Origin: Candidatus Collinsella stercoripullorum
Lineage (GTDB): Bacteria; Actinomycetota; Coriobacteriia; Coriobacteriales; Coriobacteriaceae
Direction: 5' to 3'
Assembly (NCBI GenBank): GCA_019117005.1
Contig: DXAO01000027.1
Location: forward strand, 1-63,967
DNA length: 63,967 bases
In this document: positions 7,878-17,229 of the stretch, in pieces
Layout: each line of letters opens with the position of its first letter
Position numbering within the stretch: the first letter of the stretch is position 1
Notes under the pieces: model-generated
Database searches by the model: none
What the model was told of the DNA's origin: nothing
The model's input: the letters and a program-made list of their open reading frames with translations, nothing else
Program-made: the position numbers and the translations under genes

Positions 7878-8765
7878 CTATCGCATCCAGCAGGTGGCGC
7901 AGCCCGCGCACCCGTTGCAGATGAGCCGGCTGCCGCATTCCGAGCATTGCTCGAGGTACCGCGGGCGGTACAGGTCGCGCTCGGGGATGTCGAGGCCGAG
8001 GGAGTCGGTGAGGTGCCATGCGATCGGGCGCCCCTGGTACCCCATGCCCGATTTCCACGCCTGCCGGCTCTGCAGGCGCTTCCCGCGCAGACGGTACGTG
8101 CGCCCGTCCTTGACGAAGACCGTCCCCGTCTCGATGAAGGCGAACGTCACGTCGGCCTCGACGCATTCGGCGCGCAGGGAGCGGACCCAATCGAAGTCGC
8201 ACGGGCGGGCTCCCGCGTAGTTCTCGCCCCCGCAGATGAACTGCTCGATGCCCCCGGGGCCGAGGCATCCGGGGGACGAGGCGCGAGGGGAGACCGGTCC
8301 GATGAAGGGCGCGCACATGATGCCGCGGTGCTTGGCGGGCACGGCGAGCAGCAGCGGGATCCGCTCGTCGGCGCGCCGCTGGTTCTCGCAGGTGACGTTC
8401 AGCATCACGTTCTCCCATCCGTCGCCCCAATCAGTCGGCAGGCAGGCGGCGAGCCGCTCGGGACGCTTGGTGAGGATGAAGAAGCGCACATCGGGACGGG
8501 CGCGGATGATGTCCCACGCCTCGGCGCGCCACGGGTCCGCCTGCTTGACGAGGAAATCCGAGGTCATGCAGACGCGGATGAGCTCACCGGGCCGCACGCG
8601 CAGGGAGCCGTCGCGCGTGCGCTGGAGAGGGTAGTCGAAGTTCCCGGTCCGAACGACCTGCGAGGGGTCGATGCCGCGCCGTTCGTCGTTGTAGAACATG
8701 TAGCAGTTGTCGCAGCCCTCGCTCACGCGCGCGCAGCCGTGCCACGGGTTCCAGATGTCGTGCAC
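7878..8765 (-). CDS. Phage Gp37/Gp68-like (DUF5131) cysteine-rich protein
   Basis: The sequence HDIWNPWHGCARVSEGCDNC at the N-terminus is the hallmark of the Gp37/Gp68 (DUF5131) family, with a Cys cluster resembling a radical-SAM type metal site; FILTKRPERL and later CGGENY segments follow. The family occurs in phages and bacterial accessory regions; its reaction is not established to my knowledge. GTG 8765 is preferred over the ATG 36 bases upstream because GGAGGGGAGG precedes the GTG and family members start right at HDIWNPW. Unusual here is a second Cys group at the extreme C-terminus (CSECGSRLICNGCAGCATC, about residues 273-291), zinc-ribbon-like. Confidence 0.82.
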   Translation of the reverse strand: MHDIWNPWHGCARVSEGCDNCYMFYNDERRGIDPSQVVRTGNFDYPLQRTRDGSLRVRPGELIRVCMTSDFLVKQADPWRAEAWDIIRARPDVRFFILTKRPERLAACLPTDWGDGWENVMLNVTCENQRRADERIPLLLAVPAKHRGIMCAPFIGPVSPRASSPGCLGPGGIEQFICGGENYAGARPCDFDWVRSLRAECVEADVTFAFIETGTVFVKDGRTYRLRGKRLQSRQAWKSGMGYQGRPIAWHLTDSLGLDIPERDLYRPRYLEQCSECGSRLICNGCAGCATCWMR

Positions 8766-8846
8766 GGGGCCTCCCCTCCGCGGTCCGATGGCTTCGGCCA
8801 TATGGTACGCCCTGGCGGGGGCATGCGCGTGGTCGGCGCATCGGCG

Positions 8847-9257
8847 TCAGATCAGGACGCCGTCGCAGTGGTCGACCTCGTGCTGGATGATCTGCGCCGT
8901 GTCGCCGGTGAAGGAGCGGGTCACCGGGCGGAAAGCGTCGTCGAGGTACGACACCCTGATGCGCCTCCAGCGCTCCGCGCTCCGCGTGCCCGGAAGCGAC
9001 AGGCATCCTTCCTCGGCGCGGTAGGGGTTCGCGCGCTCGATGATGCGGGGGTTGTACATGAGGAGCGCCCGCCCGCCGTCGCTCACCACGATGATGCGCT
9101 TGCGCTGCCCGATCATGTTCGCCGCCATGCCGACGCACGAGTCCGCATGCGCCGCGAGGGTGTCGAGGAGGTCCTGTCCGACGGCGGCGTCCTCGGGGCC
9201 GGCGTCGACGCTCGGTATCCGCAGCGCGATCGGGGAGGTGACGATGGGTCTGATCAT
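8847..9257 (-). CDS. Peptide-deformylase-like protein A (motif I Gln replaced by Met)
   Basis: The 136-residue protein has deformylase motif II EEGCLS (residues 82-87, Cys85 metal ligand) and motif III QHEVDH (125-130, both His ligands plus the catalytic Glu127). Motif I, usually GxGLAAxQ, reads GMAANMIG (43-50), so the backbone-fold Gln that stabilises the transition state is Met48. I recall short Firmicutes deformylase-like proteins sharing this GMAANMIG form, so it may be a subfamily trait. AGGAG lies 5 bases upstream of the ATG. A second paralogue with a different defect lies at 23007. Whether it deformylates nascent proteins or acts on something else is open. Confidence 0.85.
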   Translation of the reverse strand: MIRPIVTSPIALRIPSVDAGPEDAAVGQDLLDTLAAHADSCVGMAANMIGQRKRIIVVSDGGRALLMYNPRIIERANPYRAEEGCLSLPGTRSAERWRRIRVSYLDDAFRPVTRSFTGDTAQIIQHEVDHCDGVLI

Positions 9258-9325
9258 AGGGGCTCCTTAATGTGGCGCATGTTTCGGGTTCGCTCGAGCT
9301 TACCATCTCCCGCCCTGACGGGCGC

Positions 9326-9353
9326 TTACTCGATTCAGCTGCTTTGCTATCCT
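9326..9353 (+). promoter_or_regulatory. Candidate promoter of the helicase gene
   Basis: TTACTC (9326-9331), 16 bases, then an extended -10 TGC-TATCCT (9345-9353), 37 bases before the helicase ATG. Confidence 0.45.
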
Positions 9354-9389
9354 GGATGTCATCTGCGGAGTCACGAGAAAGAGGCGGAA

Positions 9390-12323
9390 ATGTCCGAGCT
9401 GACCTCTGGTGGTGAAGGTATCGAACTTCTCAAAGCGGGTTTGGAGACATCGTTTATCGATGCGTCTCGTGAGTCGCAGGAAGCTTTTCGTTCCCGCATG
9501 ATCGCCAATTCTCGCGATTTGGGCTTCGATCTGCTCTCGGTGATCAAGAGTCAGCTCGCCGATTGCGATTCGTTTGACTTCTGCGTGGCGTTTGTTGCTG
9601 AAAGCGGCTTGTCATGTTTGGTGCAGGTACTGGCAGAGCTGAGGCGGCGCGGGGTGCGCGGAAGATTTCTTACCTCCACATACCTGAATTTCAACTCTCC
9701 TGCCGCATTCAGGAAGCTGCTTGAATATGACAATATCGAGGTTCGCGTTTTTCAGGGCAGCATGCACGCGAAGGGGTATCTCTTTGAACGTCAGGGCGTA
9801 AGCACGGTTATAATCGGCAGCTCGAACCTTACTCAGTCCGCCCTGACATGCAACAAGGAGTGGAATGTCCTGTTCCGGTCCTTCGACCGCGGGGACATCT
9901 TGCGCGGCGTGCGCGCCGAGTTCGACGCCCTATGGGATGATGAGAGCACGATCGCCCTCACTCCGCAATGGATTGCCGGATACGAGGCGTTCAAGGCGCG
10001 CGATCGCCGGACAAGGAAAAAGGCGGTCGCTGCATATCGCGATAGCGAGCCTCTTGAGGCGATCGGTCGGGACGGAGAGACCCTGCGGCCGAATAAGATG
10101 CAGGAGCTTGCGCTTGCGGCACTCGATGTTCTACACCGTCGGGAGGAACCGCGTGCGCTGCTGGTATCCGCGACCGGTACGGGGAAGACCTACCTCTCCG
10201 CATTCGACGTCGCGCGCGTGAAGCCGAAGCGGATCCTGTTCCTCGCCCACCGCAAGCGCATCCTCGACGCATCCCTTGGCAGCTATAAGCGTCTGCTGGG
10301 GGATGCGTATAGCTATGGGGTGTATCGCGCCGGCTCAGATGGATCGGACTTCACGTGCGCCTTCGCGATGTGCTCGACGATCGTTCGATACCTGGATCAA
10401 ATCGATCCGGCGCGATTCGATTACATCGTTATCGATGAGGCGCATCGTACCGGATCGTCCGGTTACCAGAAGATCATGGAGCATTTCTCCCCGCGGTTTT
10501 TCCTAGGTATGACCGCCACGCCCAACCGAACGGACGGCTACGACGTGTTCGGCCTGTTCAACCATGTCATCGCATATCAGATCACCTTGCAGGACGCATT
10601 GGAAAACGAGATGCTCGTCCCGTTTCATTACTACGGTATCGCGGACCTCGCCATCGATTACGAGGAGACGGATGACTTCGCTCTCTTCAACAGGCTGACG
10701 TCGTCAGAGCGCGTAAGGCACATCACGCAGAAGATCGAGGAGTACACGGTCAACAAGAAGGCCCGTCGCGGTCTGGTTTTCTGCAATCGAAACGATGAGG
10801 CGAGATGCCTGTCCGACGCGTTCAACAGACTGGGGTATCGGACGCTGGCGTTGAGCGGGGAAAACAGCGACGAGGAGCGCGACCGTGCGATCGAGCGCCT
10901 TGAGTCAGGCGAGATCGAATACATCTTCTCGGTTGACATTTTCAACGAGGGCATCGATATCCCCTCAGTCAATCAGATAATCATGCTGCGTAAAACGGAA
11001 TCCGCAATCGTCTTCGTCCAACAGCTCGGTCGCGGCTTACGCAAGGACGCCGGCAAGGAGTACACGCTCGTCCTCGATTTCATCGGCAACTATCAGAAGA
11101 ACTTCTTCGTTCCCGTCGCCCTGTCCGGCGATAGGACCTACAACAAGGATCGTCTTCGCACGATCGTGAATAACGGGAGCTCGGTCATCCCCGGTGCATC
11201 TACGGTGAGCTTCGATCGCGTGTCGGAGGCACAGATCTATCGCGCAATCGACGGGGGTGATTTCACCGCTGCACGGTTTTTGAAAGGGGAGTACCAAGGT
11301 CTCCGCCAAATGCTCGGCACGATCCCGAGTCTCATGGATTTCGACCGAAACGACTCGATCGACCCGCTTCTGATCTTCAAGAAATTCGGATCGTACCACG
11401 CGTTTCTGAGCAAATATGAGGGAGAGTACAAGGTCTCGTTCTCCGACAGGCAGTGCGGGGTGCTGAAGTTCCTCTCCCAGAAGCTGGCAAACGGCAAGCG
11501 CTTCGAAGATCTCTTCATGTTACGGGAGCTGGTTGCGAAGCACGGTGAGACCTCGAGTGGTTTGGTTCGCGAAGCGAGGATCCGGCGCGGCGTCGTTTCT
11601 CGCGCCTCGATCTTCTTTTCCGCCGCGAATGTCCTTGGAGGAGGGTTCTCGGCATCGAAGGACTTCGTTCCCCTGGTGATGCACGACGACGATGGCTACC
11701 ATCTCATGAGGGAGTTTTCCAAGATGCTCGACGATTCCGAGTTCAAACGCCAAGTGGTCGAGGTCCTGGACTTCGGTTTGCATCGCAACGCGGATAGCTA
11801 TGGGGAAACGTATAAGGACACCAGCTTCGTTTTGAACGCCAAGTATACCTATGAGGAGGTCTGCCGCCTCCTCGGCTGGGAGAAGAACGTCAACGGCCAG
11901 AATATCGGCGGCTATATGTACAATGCGAAGACCAACACCTTTCCGGTGTTCATCAACTACGATAAGGCGCCCGATATCAGCGACACGATTCGCTACGAGG
12001 ATCGCTTCGTGTCGAGCAGCGAGCTGATCGCGCTTTCGAAGCAGGGAAGGAATCTGAAATCTCCTGAGATCGAACGACTGAGGGCGTGGCCGGCAAACGG
12101 CATGAGGACCTTCTTATTCATGCGCAAGAACAAGGCGGATGAGGGGAGCAAAGAGTTCTACTTCTTTGGGGAGATGCATCCGACGGGGATCTTCAAAGAG
12201 GTGATGATGCCGAATACGAACAAGCGCGCCGTAGAGATCATGTATCGGCTTGAGGAGCCTGTGCGTCCGGATCTTTACGAATTCATGATGGCTGATCTGA
12301 GCGGGGCCGAGCGAGCGCGCTAG
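9390..12323 (+). CDS. PLD-nuclease / superfamily 2 helicase / DUF3427 protein
   Basis: The 977-residue protein has a phospholipase-D-type N-terminal domain with HAKGYLF...GSSNLT (about residues 128-150), then a DEAD/DEAH helicase core: Walker A SATGTGKTYL (about 262), DEAH box VIDEAHRTG (about 351), GMTATPNRT, and a second RecA domain ending QQLGRGLRKDAGK. The C-terminal third matches the DUF3427 region (NVNGQNIGGYMYN, late EMHPTG). Start ATG 9390 follows GAGGCGGAA. The architecture recalls helicase-nuclease proteins of restriction-like defence loci, but no methyltransferase is near. It converges on a NUDIX gene 15 bases away. Base composition is lower in GC than the flanks, suggesting transfer. 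Confidence 0.9.
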   Translation: MSELTSGGEGIELLKAGLETSFIDASRESQEAFRSRMIANSRDLGFDLLSVIKSQLADCDSFDFCVAFVAESGLSCLVQVLAELRRRGVRGRFLTSTYLNFNSPAAFRKLLEYDNIEVRVFQGSMHAKGYLFERQGVSTVIIGSSNLTQSALTCNKEWNVLFRSFDRGDILRGVRAEFDALWDDESTIALTPQWIAGYEAFKARDRRTRKKAVAAYRDSEPLEAIGRDGETLRPNKMQELALAALDVLHRREEPRALLVSATGTGKTYLSAFDVARVKPKRILFLAHRKRILDASLGSYKRLLGDAYSYGVYRAGSDGSDFTCAFAMCSTIVRYLDQIDPARFDYIVIDEAHRTGSSGYQKIMEHFSPRFFLGMTATPNRTDGYDVFGLFNHVIAYQITLQDALENEMLVPFHYYGIADLAIDYEETDDFALFNRLTSSERVRHITQKIEEYTVNKKARRGLVFCNRNDEARCLSDAFNRLGYRTLALSGENSDEERDRAIERLESGEIEYIFSVDIFNEGIDIPSVNQIIMLRKTESAIVFVQQLGRGLRKDAGKEYTLVLDFIGNYQKNFFVPVALSGDRTYNKDRLRTIVNNGSSVIPGASTVSFDRVSEAQIYRAIDGGDFTAARFLKGEYQGLRQMLGTIPSLMDFDRNDSIDPLLIFKKFGSYHAFLSKYEGEYKVSFSDRQCGVLKFLSQKLANGKRFEDLFMLRELVAKHGETSSGLVREARIRRGVVSRASIFFSAANVLGGGFSASKDFVPLVMHDDDGYHLMREFSKMLDDSEFKRQVVEVLDFGLHRNADSYGETYKDTSFVLNAKYTYEEVCRLLGWEKNVNGQNIGGYMYNAKTNTFPVFINYDKAPDISDTIRYEDRFVSSSELIALSKQGRNLKSPEIERLRAWPANGMRTFLFMRKNKADEGSKEFYFFGEMHPTGIFKEVMMPNTNKRAVEIMYRLEEPVRPDLYEFMMADLSGAERAR

Positions 12324-12338
12324 ATACGGTGCGTGGTC

Positions 12339-12743
12339 TCAAGGGCGGCGGGCGAGGTCGAGTTTGCGCTCGAGTTCGTTGACGACCTTGATGTCCGCGG
12401 GCAGCCAGTCGACGGACCAAAGCGCGTCGCGGGTGAGCCATCTGAGGTTCTCGTGCTCCGAATCGTTGATCGTGCCCGACGCTATCGAGCAGGTGAAGCA
12501 CTCCATTGAAAGGTGGAACGCGTCGTAATCGTGTTCGACGGTGCAGAGATGCTCGAGGTCGGTGATCTCGACGCGGAGCTCCTCATGGATCTCGCGCACG
12601 CATGCCTCGGCTCCGGTTTCCCCGTCCTCGAGCTTGCCGCCGGGGAACTCCCAACCATCCTTGAACTCGCCATAGCCGCGCTGGGCTGCAAGGATCTCTC
12701 CGTCTCTGATGATGATGGCAGCGGCGACATGGATTGTTTTCAT
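12339..12743 (-). CDS. NUDIX hydrolase (MutT-like nucleoside-triphosphate pyrophosphohydrolase)
   Basis: The 134-residue protein carries a full Nudix box GX5EX7REX2EEL (GGKLEDGETGAEACVREIHEEL, written here as GGKLEDGE / REIHEEL, about residues 36-57), the magnesium-binding signature of NDP-X hydrolases. WEFPGGK just before it and the short length resemble MutT/NudG-type (deoxy)nucleotide-pool cleaners. GAGGAGAA precedes the ATG. It faces the PLD-helicase with 15 bases between the stops. I recall such NUDIX genes next to DUF3427 helicases in other genomes, so the pairing may be functional; this needs checking. Confidence 0.9.
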   Translation of the reverse strand: MKTIHVAAAIIIRDGEILAAQRGYGEFKDGWEFPGGKLEDGETGAEACVREIHEELRVEITDLEHLCTVEHDYDAFHLSMECFTCSIASGTINDSEHENLRWLTRDALWSVDWLPADIKVVNELERKLDLARRP

Positions 12744-12955
12744 GCGATTCTCCTCGGGTAAGCTCGCGCGAAACGTTCTCTATGGTAATCGGGATGATAT
12801 TCATTTCAAGGGTCTGCTGAGCCGGGATGTTGGAACCTTTGAGCAAGCCCAGAAAGGCCTCGCCGTCAGCGGTGCATGTGCTGCGCCCGTCTCACGGTCC
12901 CCGCCGTCCCGCGCCGACACCTCCCATGCGCATATCTCTTACGGTGAAGTAAACG

Positions 12956-13020
12956 AATCTTCTCAACGTATTGAGAAGATTTACAGAAAACGATAAAGTT
13001 CTCAATATATTGAGAACTTT
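12956..13020. promoter_or_regulatory. Twin perfect palindromes upstream of the DUF4143 ATPase gene
   Basis: Two perfect inverted repeats lie in tandem, 39 bases apart: AATCTTCTCAA / TTGAGAAGATT (12956-12966 and 12971-12981, 4-base centre CGTA) and AAAGTTCTCAA / TTGAGAACTTT (12995-13005 and 13010-13020, centre TATA). Both share the core TTCTCAA-N4-TTGAGAA. The second ends directly at the AAGGAG ribosome-binding site. Most likely operators for a dimeric repressor, possibly autoregulatory; RNA hairpins sequestering the RBS are an alternative. Confidence 0.75.
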
Positions 13021-13033
13021 AAGGAGTTTCAGC

Positions 13034-14236
13034 ATGATCGATCGGCCGGGTTACCTCGAGAAGTTGCTTCGCTGGAAAGATCGCGACGTCATCAAGGTCG
13101 TAACGGGGGTCCGGCGCTGCGGGAAATCAACGCTTCTCACATTGTTTATGAGCGAGTTGGAGCGTCTGGGCGTGCCGCCGGAGCGCATTATCTCCATCAA
13201 CTTCGAGCGTTTGGAATATGAACACCTGCTGGATTACCACGCGCTGCATGACGAGGTGGTCGGTCGCGCGCAACCAGGCTCCATGAATTACGTCCTGCTT
13301 GATGAGGTGCAGAACGTTCCGGAATTCCAGCGCGTGATCGACAGCCTCTATGTCCGGGACAATATAGATCTGTACGTCACGGGGTCGAACGCCCTCTTGC
13401 TGGGCGGAACCCTCGCGACATTGCTCTCGGGGCGTTATGTCGAGATCAACATGCTGCCCCTTTCCTTCGGGGAGTATCGCACCGCTTTGGGAGGGTCCGT
13501 TTCCCCATCGCGAGCCTATCGTCGGTACATCGAGCGCGGCTCGTTCCCCGCGACCATGGATTTCTCCGATGACGCATTGACGCTGCACGACTATCTGAAC
13601 GGGATTTTGAACACCGTGCTTCTGAAGGATGTCGCACAGCGCCTCAACATCTCGAACAATCTGGGCCTTCGGGCGTTGGTCACGTATCTGTTCGACAACA
13701 TCGGCAACCTGACATCGGCCAAACGGATCAGCGACGCCATAGCCTCGACGGGAACGAAGATCTCCGCCAATACCGTCATGGAATACCTCTCGGCGCTGTG
13801 CGACAGCTTCATCTTTTATCCCGCCAGTCGCTATGACGTGCGGGGGCGTCGTGTGCTGAAACTGCAGCAGAAGTACTACGCGGTGGATTTGGGTATGCGG
13901 AGGACGGCGTTGTCAGGGCGCGTGCGCGATACGGGACGCATTTTGGAAAACGTCGTCTATCTTGAGCTTCGCCGCCGGTTCGGGGAGGTGTACGTCGGCA
14001 GGACCGGGGATCTGGAGATCGACTTCGTGGCAATCGGCCCGGAAGGGCCGGAGTACTTCCAGGTTGCCGAATCGGCGGTCCAGGAGCAGACACTCGGGCG
14101 CGAACTCGCTCCGCTTCGGGCCGTGCGCGACAACAGGCCGAAGACGCTGATCACCATGGACGATGCGGACCCCGGGGATCATGATGGGATCCGGCGGGTT
14201 TTCGCCCTCGAGTGGCTTGAGGAGACATATCGATAG
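13034..14236 (+). CDS. AAA-type ATPase with DUF4143 C-terminus
   Basis: The 400-residue protein has Walker A GVRRCGKSTLL (about residues 23-33), Walker B NYVLLDEVQNV (about 87-97), sensor VTGSNALLL, and a C-terminal DUF4143 region with a nuclease-like fold pattern (NVVYLELRRRFG...DLEIDFVAIGPEG). The usual terminal Glu-x-Lys of that pattern reads QVAES here, so any endonuclease activity may be lost. These ATPases are widespread, often multicopy, accessory genes in gut bacteria and archaea with no agreed function. ATG 13034 is fixed by AAGGAG at 13021-13026. AT-richer than the flanks; preceded by twin palindromes. Confidence 0.9.
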   Translation: MIDRPGYLEKLLRWKDRDVIKVVTGVRRCGKSTLLTLFMSELERLGVPPERIISINFERLEYEHLLDYHALHDEVVGRAQPGSMNYVLLDEVQNVPEFQRVIDSLYVRDNIDLYVTGSNALLLGGTLATLLSGRYVEINMLPLSFGEYRTALGGSVSPSRAYRRYIERGSFPATMDFSDDALTLHDYLNGILNTVLLKDVAQRLNISNNLGLRALVTYLFDNIGNLTSAKRISDAIASTGTKISANTVMEYLSALCDSFIFYPASRYDVRGRRVLKLQQKYYAVDLGMRRTALSGRVRDTGRILENVVYLELRRRFGEVYVGRTGDLEIDFVAIGPEGPEYFQVAESAVQEQTLGRELAPLRAVRDNRPKTLITMDDADPGDHDGIRRVFALEWLEETYR

Positions 14237-14305
14237 GTGCCTCATCGTCCCACCTCCCCATTTCGTGGTAGCGTGTCCGGTGACGCCACGAGAAGGGAAC
14301 CTGCC

Positions 14306-15097
14306 ATGGACATCACCGCATGCGTCGTCTCGTACTTCACCGGAGCGGGGACGACCCGCGCCGTCTCCGAGCGCTTCGCGGCGGCCGCCGAGGCCGCGGG
14401 CGTGCCCGCCCGCGTCGCGGACATCACGCCGCATGGCGCGGAGGTGCCCGCCTTCGGTCCGGGCGACCTCGCGGTCTTCGCCGTCCCGTCATACGGCGGG
14501 CGCGTGCCGGCCCCGGCGCTCGAGCGCCTCGCCCGCTGCGAGGGGGACGACACCCCCGCCGTCCTCGTCGTCACCTTCGGCAACCGTGCGGTGGACGATA
14601 CGTTCCTCGAGCTCGCCGACGCCGTGCGCGCACGCGGCTTCGCGCCGGTCGCCCTCGGCGCCATCGTCGCGCACCACTCCCTCATGGTCGACGTCGCCCC
14701 GGGCCGCCCCGACGCGGCGGACCTCGCCGCGGTCGACGCCCTGGCCGCCGCGGCGCTCGAGAAGCTCGTGCAGGCCCCCGCCGCCCCCGCGGCCGCCCTC
14801 GCCGACATCCCCGGCGACCGCCCCTACCGCGATTTCAACGGGGTGCCGTTCCGGGCCCGGGCGGACGCCGCGGCCTGCGTCGCGTGCGGGGCCTGCGCCC
14901 GCCAGTGCCCTGCCGGGGCGATCGACGCCGCGGACCCTGCGGCGACCGATACGGACGCATGCGTCACCTGCATGCGGTGCATCGAGGTGTGCCCCGCCGG
15001 CGCCCGTTCGCTCACCGGGGGAGAGGCGCTCACGCGGCAGCGCGCCGCCTTCGCCGAGCGCCTGGCGCCCCGCGTCGAGTCCTACACCGTGCTGTAG
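14306..15097 (+). CDS. EFR1-type flavodoxin/2[4Fe-4S] ferredoxin fusion
   Basis: Residues 1-170 form a flavodoxin-like domain beginning ITACVVSYFTGAGTTRAVS (FMN phosphate loop). Residues about 175-240 contain two ferredoxin motifs, CVACGACARQCPAGAI and CVTCMRCIEVCPAGA, for two [4Fe-4S] clusters. This is the EFR1 family, soluble electron carriers common in anaerobes. ATG 14306 has GAAGGGA upstream. No dedicated partner gene adjoins; it may feed reductases elsewhere. Cytoplasmic. Confidence 0.9.
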   Translation: MDITACVVSYFTGAGTTRAVSERFAAAAEAAGVPARVADITPHGAEVPAFGPGDLAVFAVPSYGGRVPAPALERLARCEGDDTPAVLVVTFGNRAVDDTFLELADAVRARGFAPVALGAIVAHHSLMVDVAPGRPDAADLAAVDALAAAALEKLVQAPAAPAAALADIPGDRPYRDFNGVPFRARADAAACVACGACARQCPAGAIDAADPAATDTDACVTCMRCIEVCPAGARSLTGGEALTRQRAAFAERLAPRVESYTVL

Positions 15098-15319
15098 GGC
15101 CGGCGCGCCGCGAAGGGGCATCCTCCGCATCTGGGCACCCACCTGCGGCGAGGCGTCCGCTGCATCGGGGCGCTCCCTGGGGCTGCGCGGCCCCCTCAGC
15201 GGCGCGGGCTCCCGCACAGCCGGAGCCCGCGCGCCGCGCGGCCCCCGAATGTCCGCACGGCGCGGTATGGTATTGGCAGACGAAGCGCGCCGGAGCCGGC
15301 GCAGACGAGGGGAGCAGGC

Positions 15320-17089
15320 ATGAGCGAGATCAAATGCCCCAAGTGCGGAGCTGTGTTCACCGTCGACGAGAACAGCTACGCCGACATCGTGCGGCAGGTG
15401 CGCGACGAGCAGTTCGCGCACGATCTGCATGAGCGCGAGGAGATGTACGCGCGCGAGCGCGAGGACGCCCTCGCCCTCGCCCGCGCCGAGGCGGACCGGA
15501 AGCTGCAGGAGGCCCTGTCCGAGCGCGACGCCCGGATCGCCGAGCTCAAGGCCGCGGCCGCCGGCGAGCTCAAGGACAGCGTCGCCGAGCGGGAGCAGCG
15601 CATCGCCGAGCTCTCCGCCCAGCTCGACGCCGCCGACCAGGAGCGCGCCCTCGCGATCGAGAAGGCGGCCGCCGAGGCCCGCGAGCAGGCCCAGCGCGAC
15701 CTGTCCGAGCGCGATACGCAGATCTCCGCGCTCCGGGCGCAGCTCGAGGCCGCGTCGAGCGCGCAGGAGATGGCCCTGCAGAAGGCCGACGCCGAGGCCC
15801 GCGAGCGCCAGCGCGCATCCGAGACCGAGCTGAGAGACGAGCTCCAGGCGGAGGCGGACCGCGCCCGCAAGCAGGCCGACGAGCTGCGCGCCCGGCTCGC
15901 GGAGCAGGAGGCCGCGGCCAAGCTCGCCCAGGCGAACGCCCAGGCGGAGCTCCAGCGCGGCGTCGCCGAGCGCGACGCCCGGATCGCGGAGCTCAAGGCC
16001 CAGCTCGCCTCCGGCGACACCGAGCGCCGGCTCGCCGTCGCACAGGCCGTGGCGGCGGCGGAGCGCGAGCGCGACGAGGCGCGCGCCGAGCTCGCCCGGG
16101 CGCAGGCCGTGCGCGACGCCGAGCAGCACCAGATGGAGGCGGCGCACAGCCTCGAGATCGAGCAGGTGCGCAAGAGCGCCGACGAGCTGCTGCGCTACAA
16201 GGACGCGGAGATCGAGCGCCTGCGCGACATGAAGGCGCGCCTGTCCACCAAGATGGTGGGGGAGACCCTCGAGCAGCACTGCGAGAACGAGTTCAACCGC
16301 CTGCGCATGACGGCCTTCCCGCGCGCGTACTTCGAGAAGGACAACGACGCATCCGAGGGCAGCAAGGGGGACTTCATCTTCCGCGAGTGCGACGAGGACG
16401 GCAACGAGGTCGTCTCCATCATGTTCGAGATGAAGAACGAGAACGACACCACGGCCACCAAGCACAAGAACGAGGACTTCTTCAAGAAGCTGGACGCGGA
16501 CCGCGTCAAGAAGGGCTGCGAGTACGCCATCCTGGTCTCGCTGCTGGAGCCGGAGAGCGAGCTGTACAACGCCGGTATCGTGGATGTCGGGTACCGCTAC
16601 CCCAAGATGTACGTCATCCGCCCGCAGTTCTTCATCCCCATCATCACGCTGCTGCGCAACGCCGCGATGAACGCGCTCGCCTACAAGCAGGAGCTCGCCC
16701 TGGTCCGCCAGCAGAACATCGACGTGACGAACTTCGAGGAGAAGCTCGGGAAGTTCCAGGACGGCTTCTCCCAGAACTTCGAGCGCGCGAGCCGCAAGTT
16801 CAACGATGCGATCAACGAGATCGACACCACCATCAAGCACCTGCAGAAGGTGAAGGAGAACCTCCTGTCCTCGGAGAACAACCTGCGCCTCGCCAACGAC
16901 AAGGCGCAGGCGCTGACCATCCGGAAGCTCACGTGGAAGAACCCGACCATGAAGGCGAAGTTCGACGAGGCCCGCGCCGCGCGCGAGGAGGCGGACGGCC
17001 GGGTCGTCGCCCCCGGGCTCAAGGAGGCCTCCGCGGTCGAGGCCGAGGCGGTGCCGGAGGCGGAGCCCGCAGAGGGGCGTGAGGACTGA
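15320..17089 (+). CDS. DUF2130 coiled-coil protein with N-terminal zinc-ribbon-like motif
   Basis: The 589-residue protein opens with [20 protein letters not shown], a single CPxCG knuckle, followed by a very long Ala/Glu/Arg-rich coiled coil (about residues 35-300) with repeated [16 protein letters not shown] blocks. The C-terminal part (about 300-500: [44 protein letters not shown]) matches DUF2130, which has a restriction-endonuclease-like look (D...E-x-K). Function unknown; some homologues are annotated as DNA-associated. GAGGGGAGCAGGC precedes the ATG. Isolated gene. Confidence 0.88.
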   Translation: MSEIKCPKCGAVFTVDENSYADIVRQVRDEQFAHDLHEREEMYAREREDALALARAEADRKLQEALSERDARIAELKAAAAGELKDSVAEREQRIAELSAQLDAADQERALAIEKAAAEAREQAQRDLSERDTQISALRAQLEAASSAQEMALQKADAEARERQRASETELRDELQAEADRARKQADELRARLAEQEAAAKLAQANAQAELQRGVAERDARIAELKAQLASGDTERRLAVAQAVAAAERERDEARAELARAQAVRDAEQHQMEAAHSLEIEQVRKSADELLRYKDAEIERLRDMKARLSTKMVGETLEQHCENEFNRLRMTAFPRAYFEKDNDASEGSKGDFIFRECDEDGNEVVSIMFEMKNENDTTATKHKNEDFFKKLDADRVKKGCEYAILVSLLEPESELYNAGIVDVGYRYPKMYVIRPQFFIPIITLLRNAAMNALAYKQELALVRQQNIDVTNFEEKLGKFQDGFSQNFERASRKFNDAINEIDTTIKHLQKVKENLLSSENNLRLANDKAQALTIRKLTWKNPTMKAKFDEARAAREEADGRVVAPGLKEASAVEAEAVPEAEPAEGRED

Positions 17090-17229
17090 TACCCCTCATC
17101 CGACCTCGTCTATCGCTGTTCGGATAATCTTTCTGGGACGTCATCCCGACCGTTTTCGGCCTCCGGTGAAACAATCCGCCCTCCCTATGCGTATCGTCAG
17201 TGAAGGGAAACGATGCGAGAGGAGGGGAG

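Noticed and set aside
9258..9389. Start of the helicase further upstream (frame open from 7791)
   Set aside because: The frame upstream is antisense to the DUF5131 and deformylase-like genes; the promoter, RBS and PLD domain all fit ATG 9390.
14489..16840. Long minus-strand frame opposite EFR1 and DUF2130 genes
   Set aside because: Shadow of the coiled-coil codon repeats; no start signal or domain.
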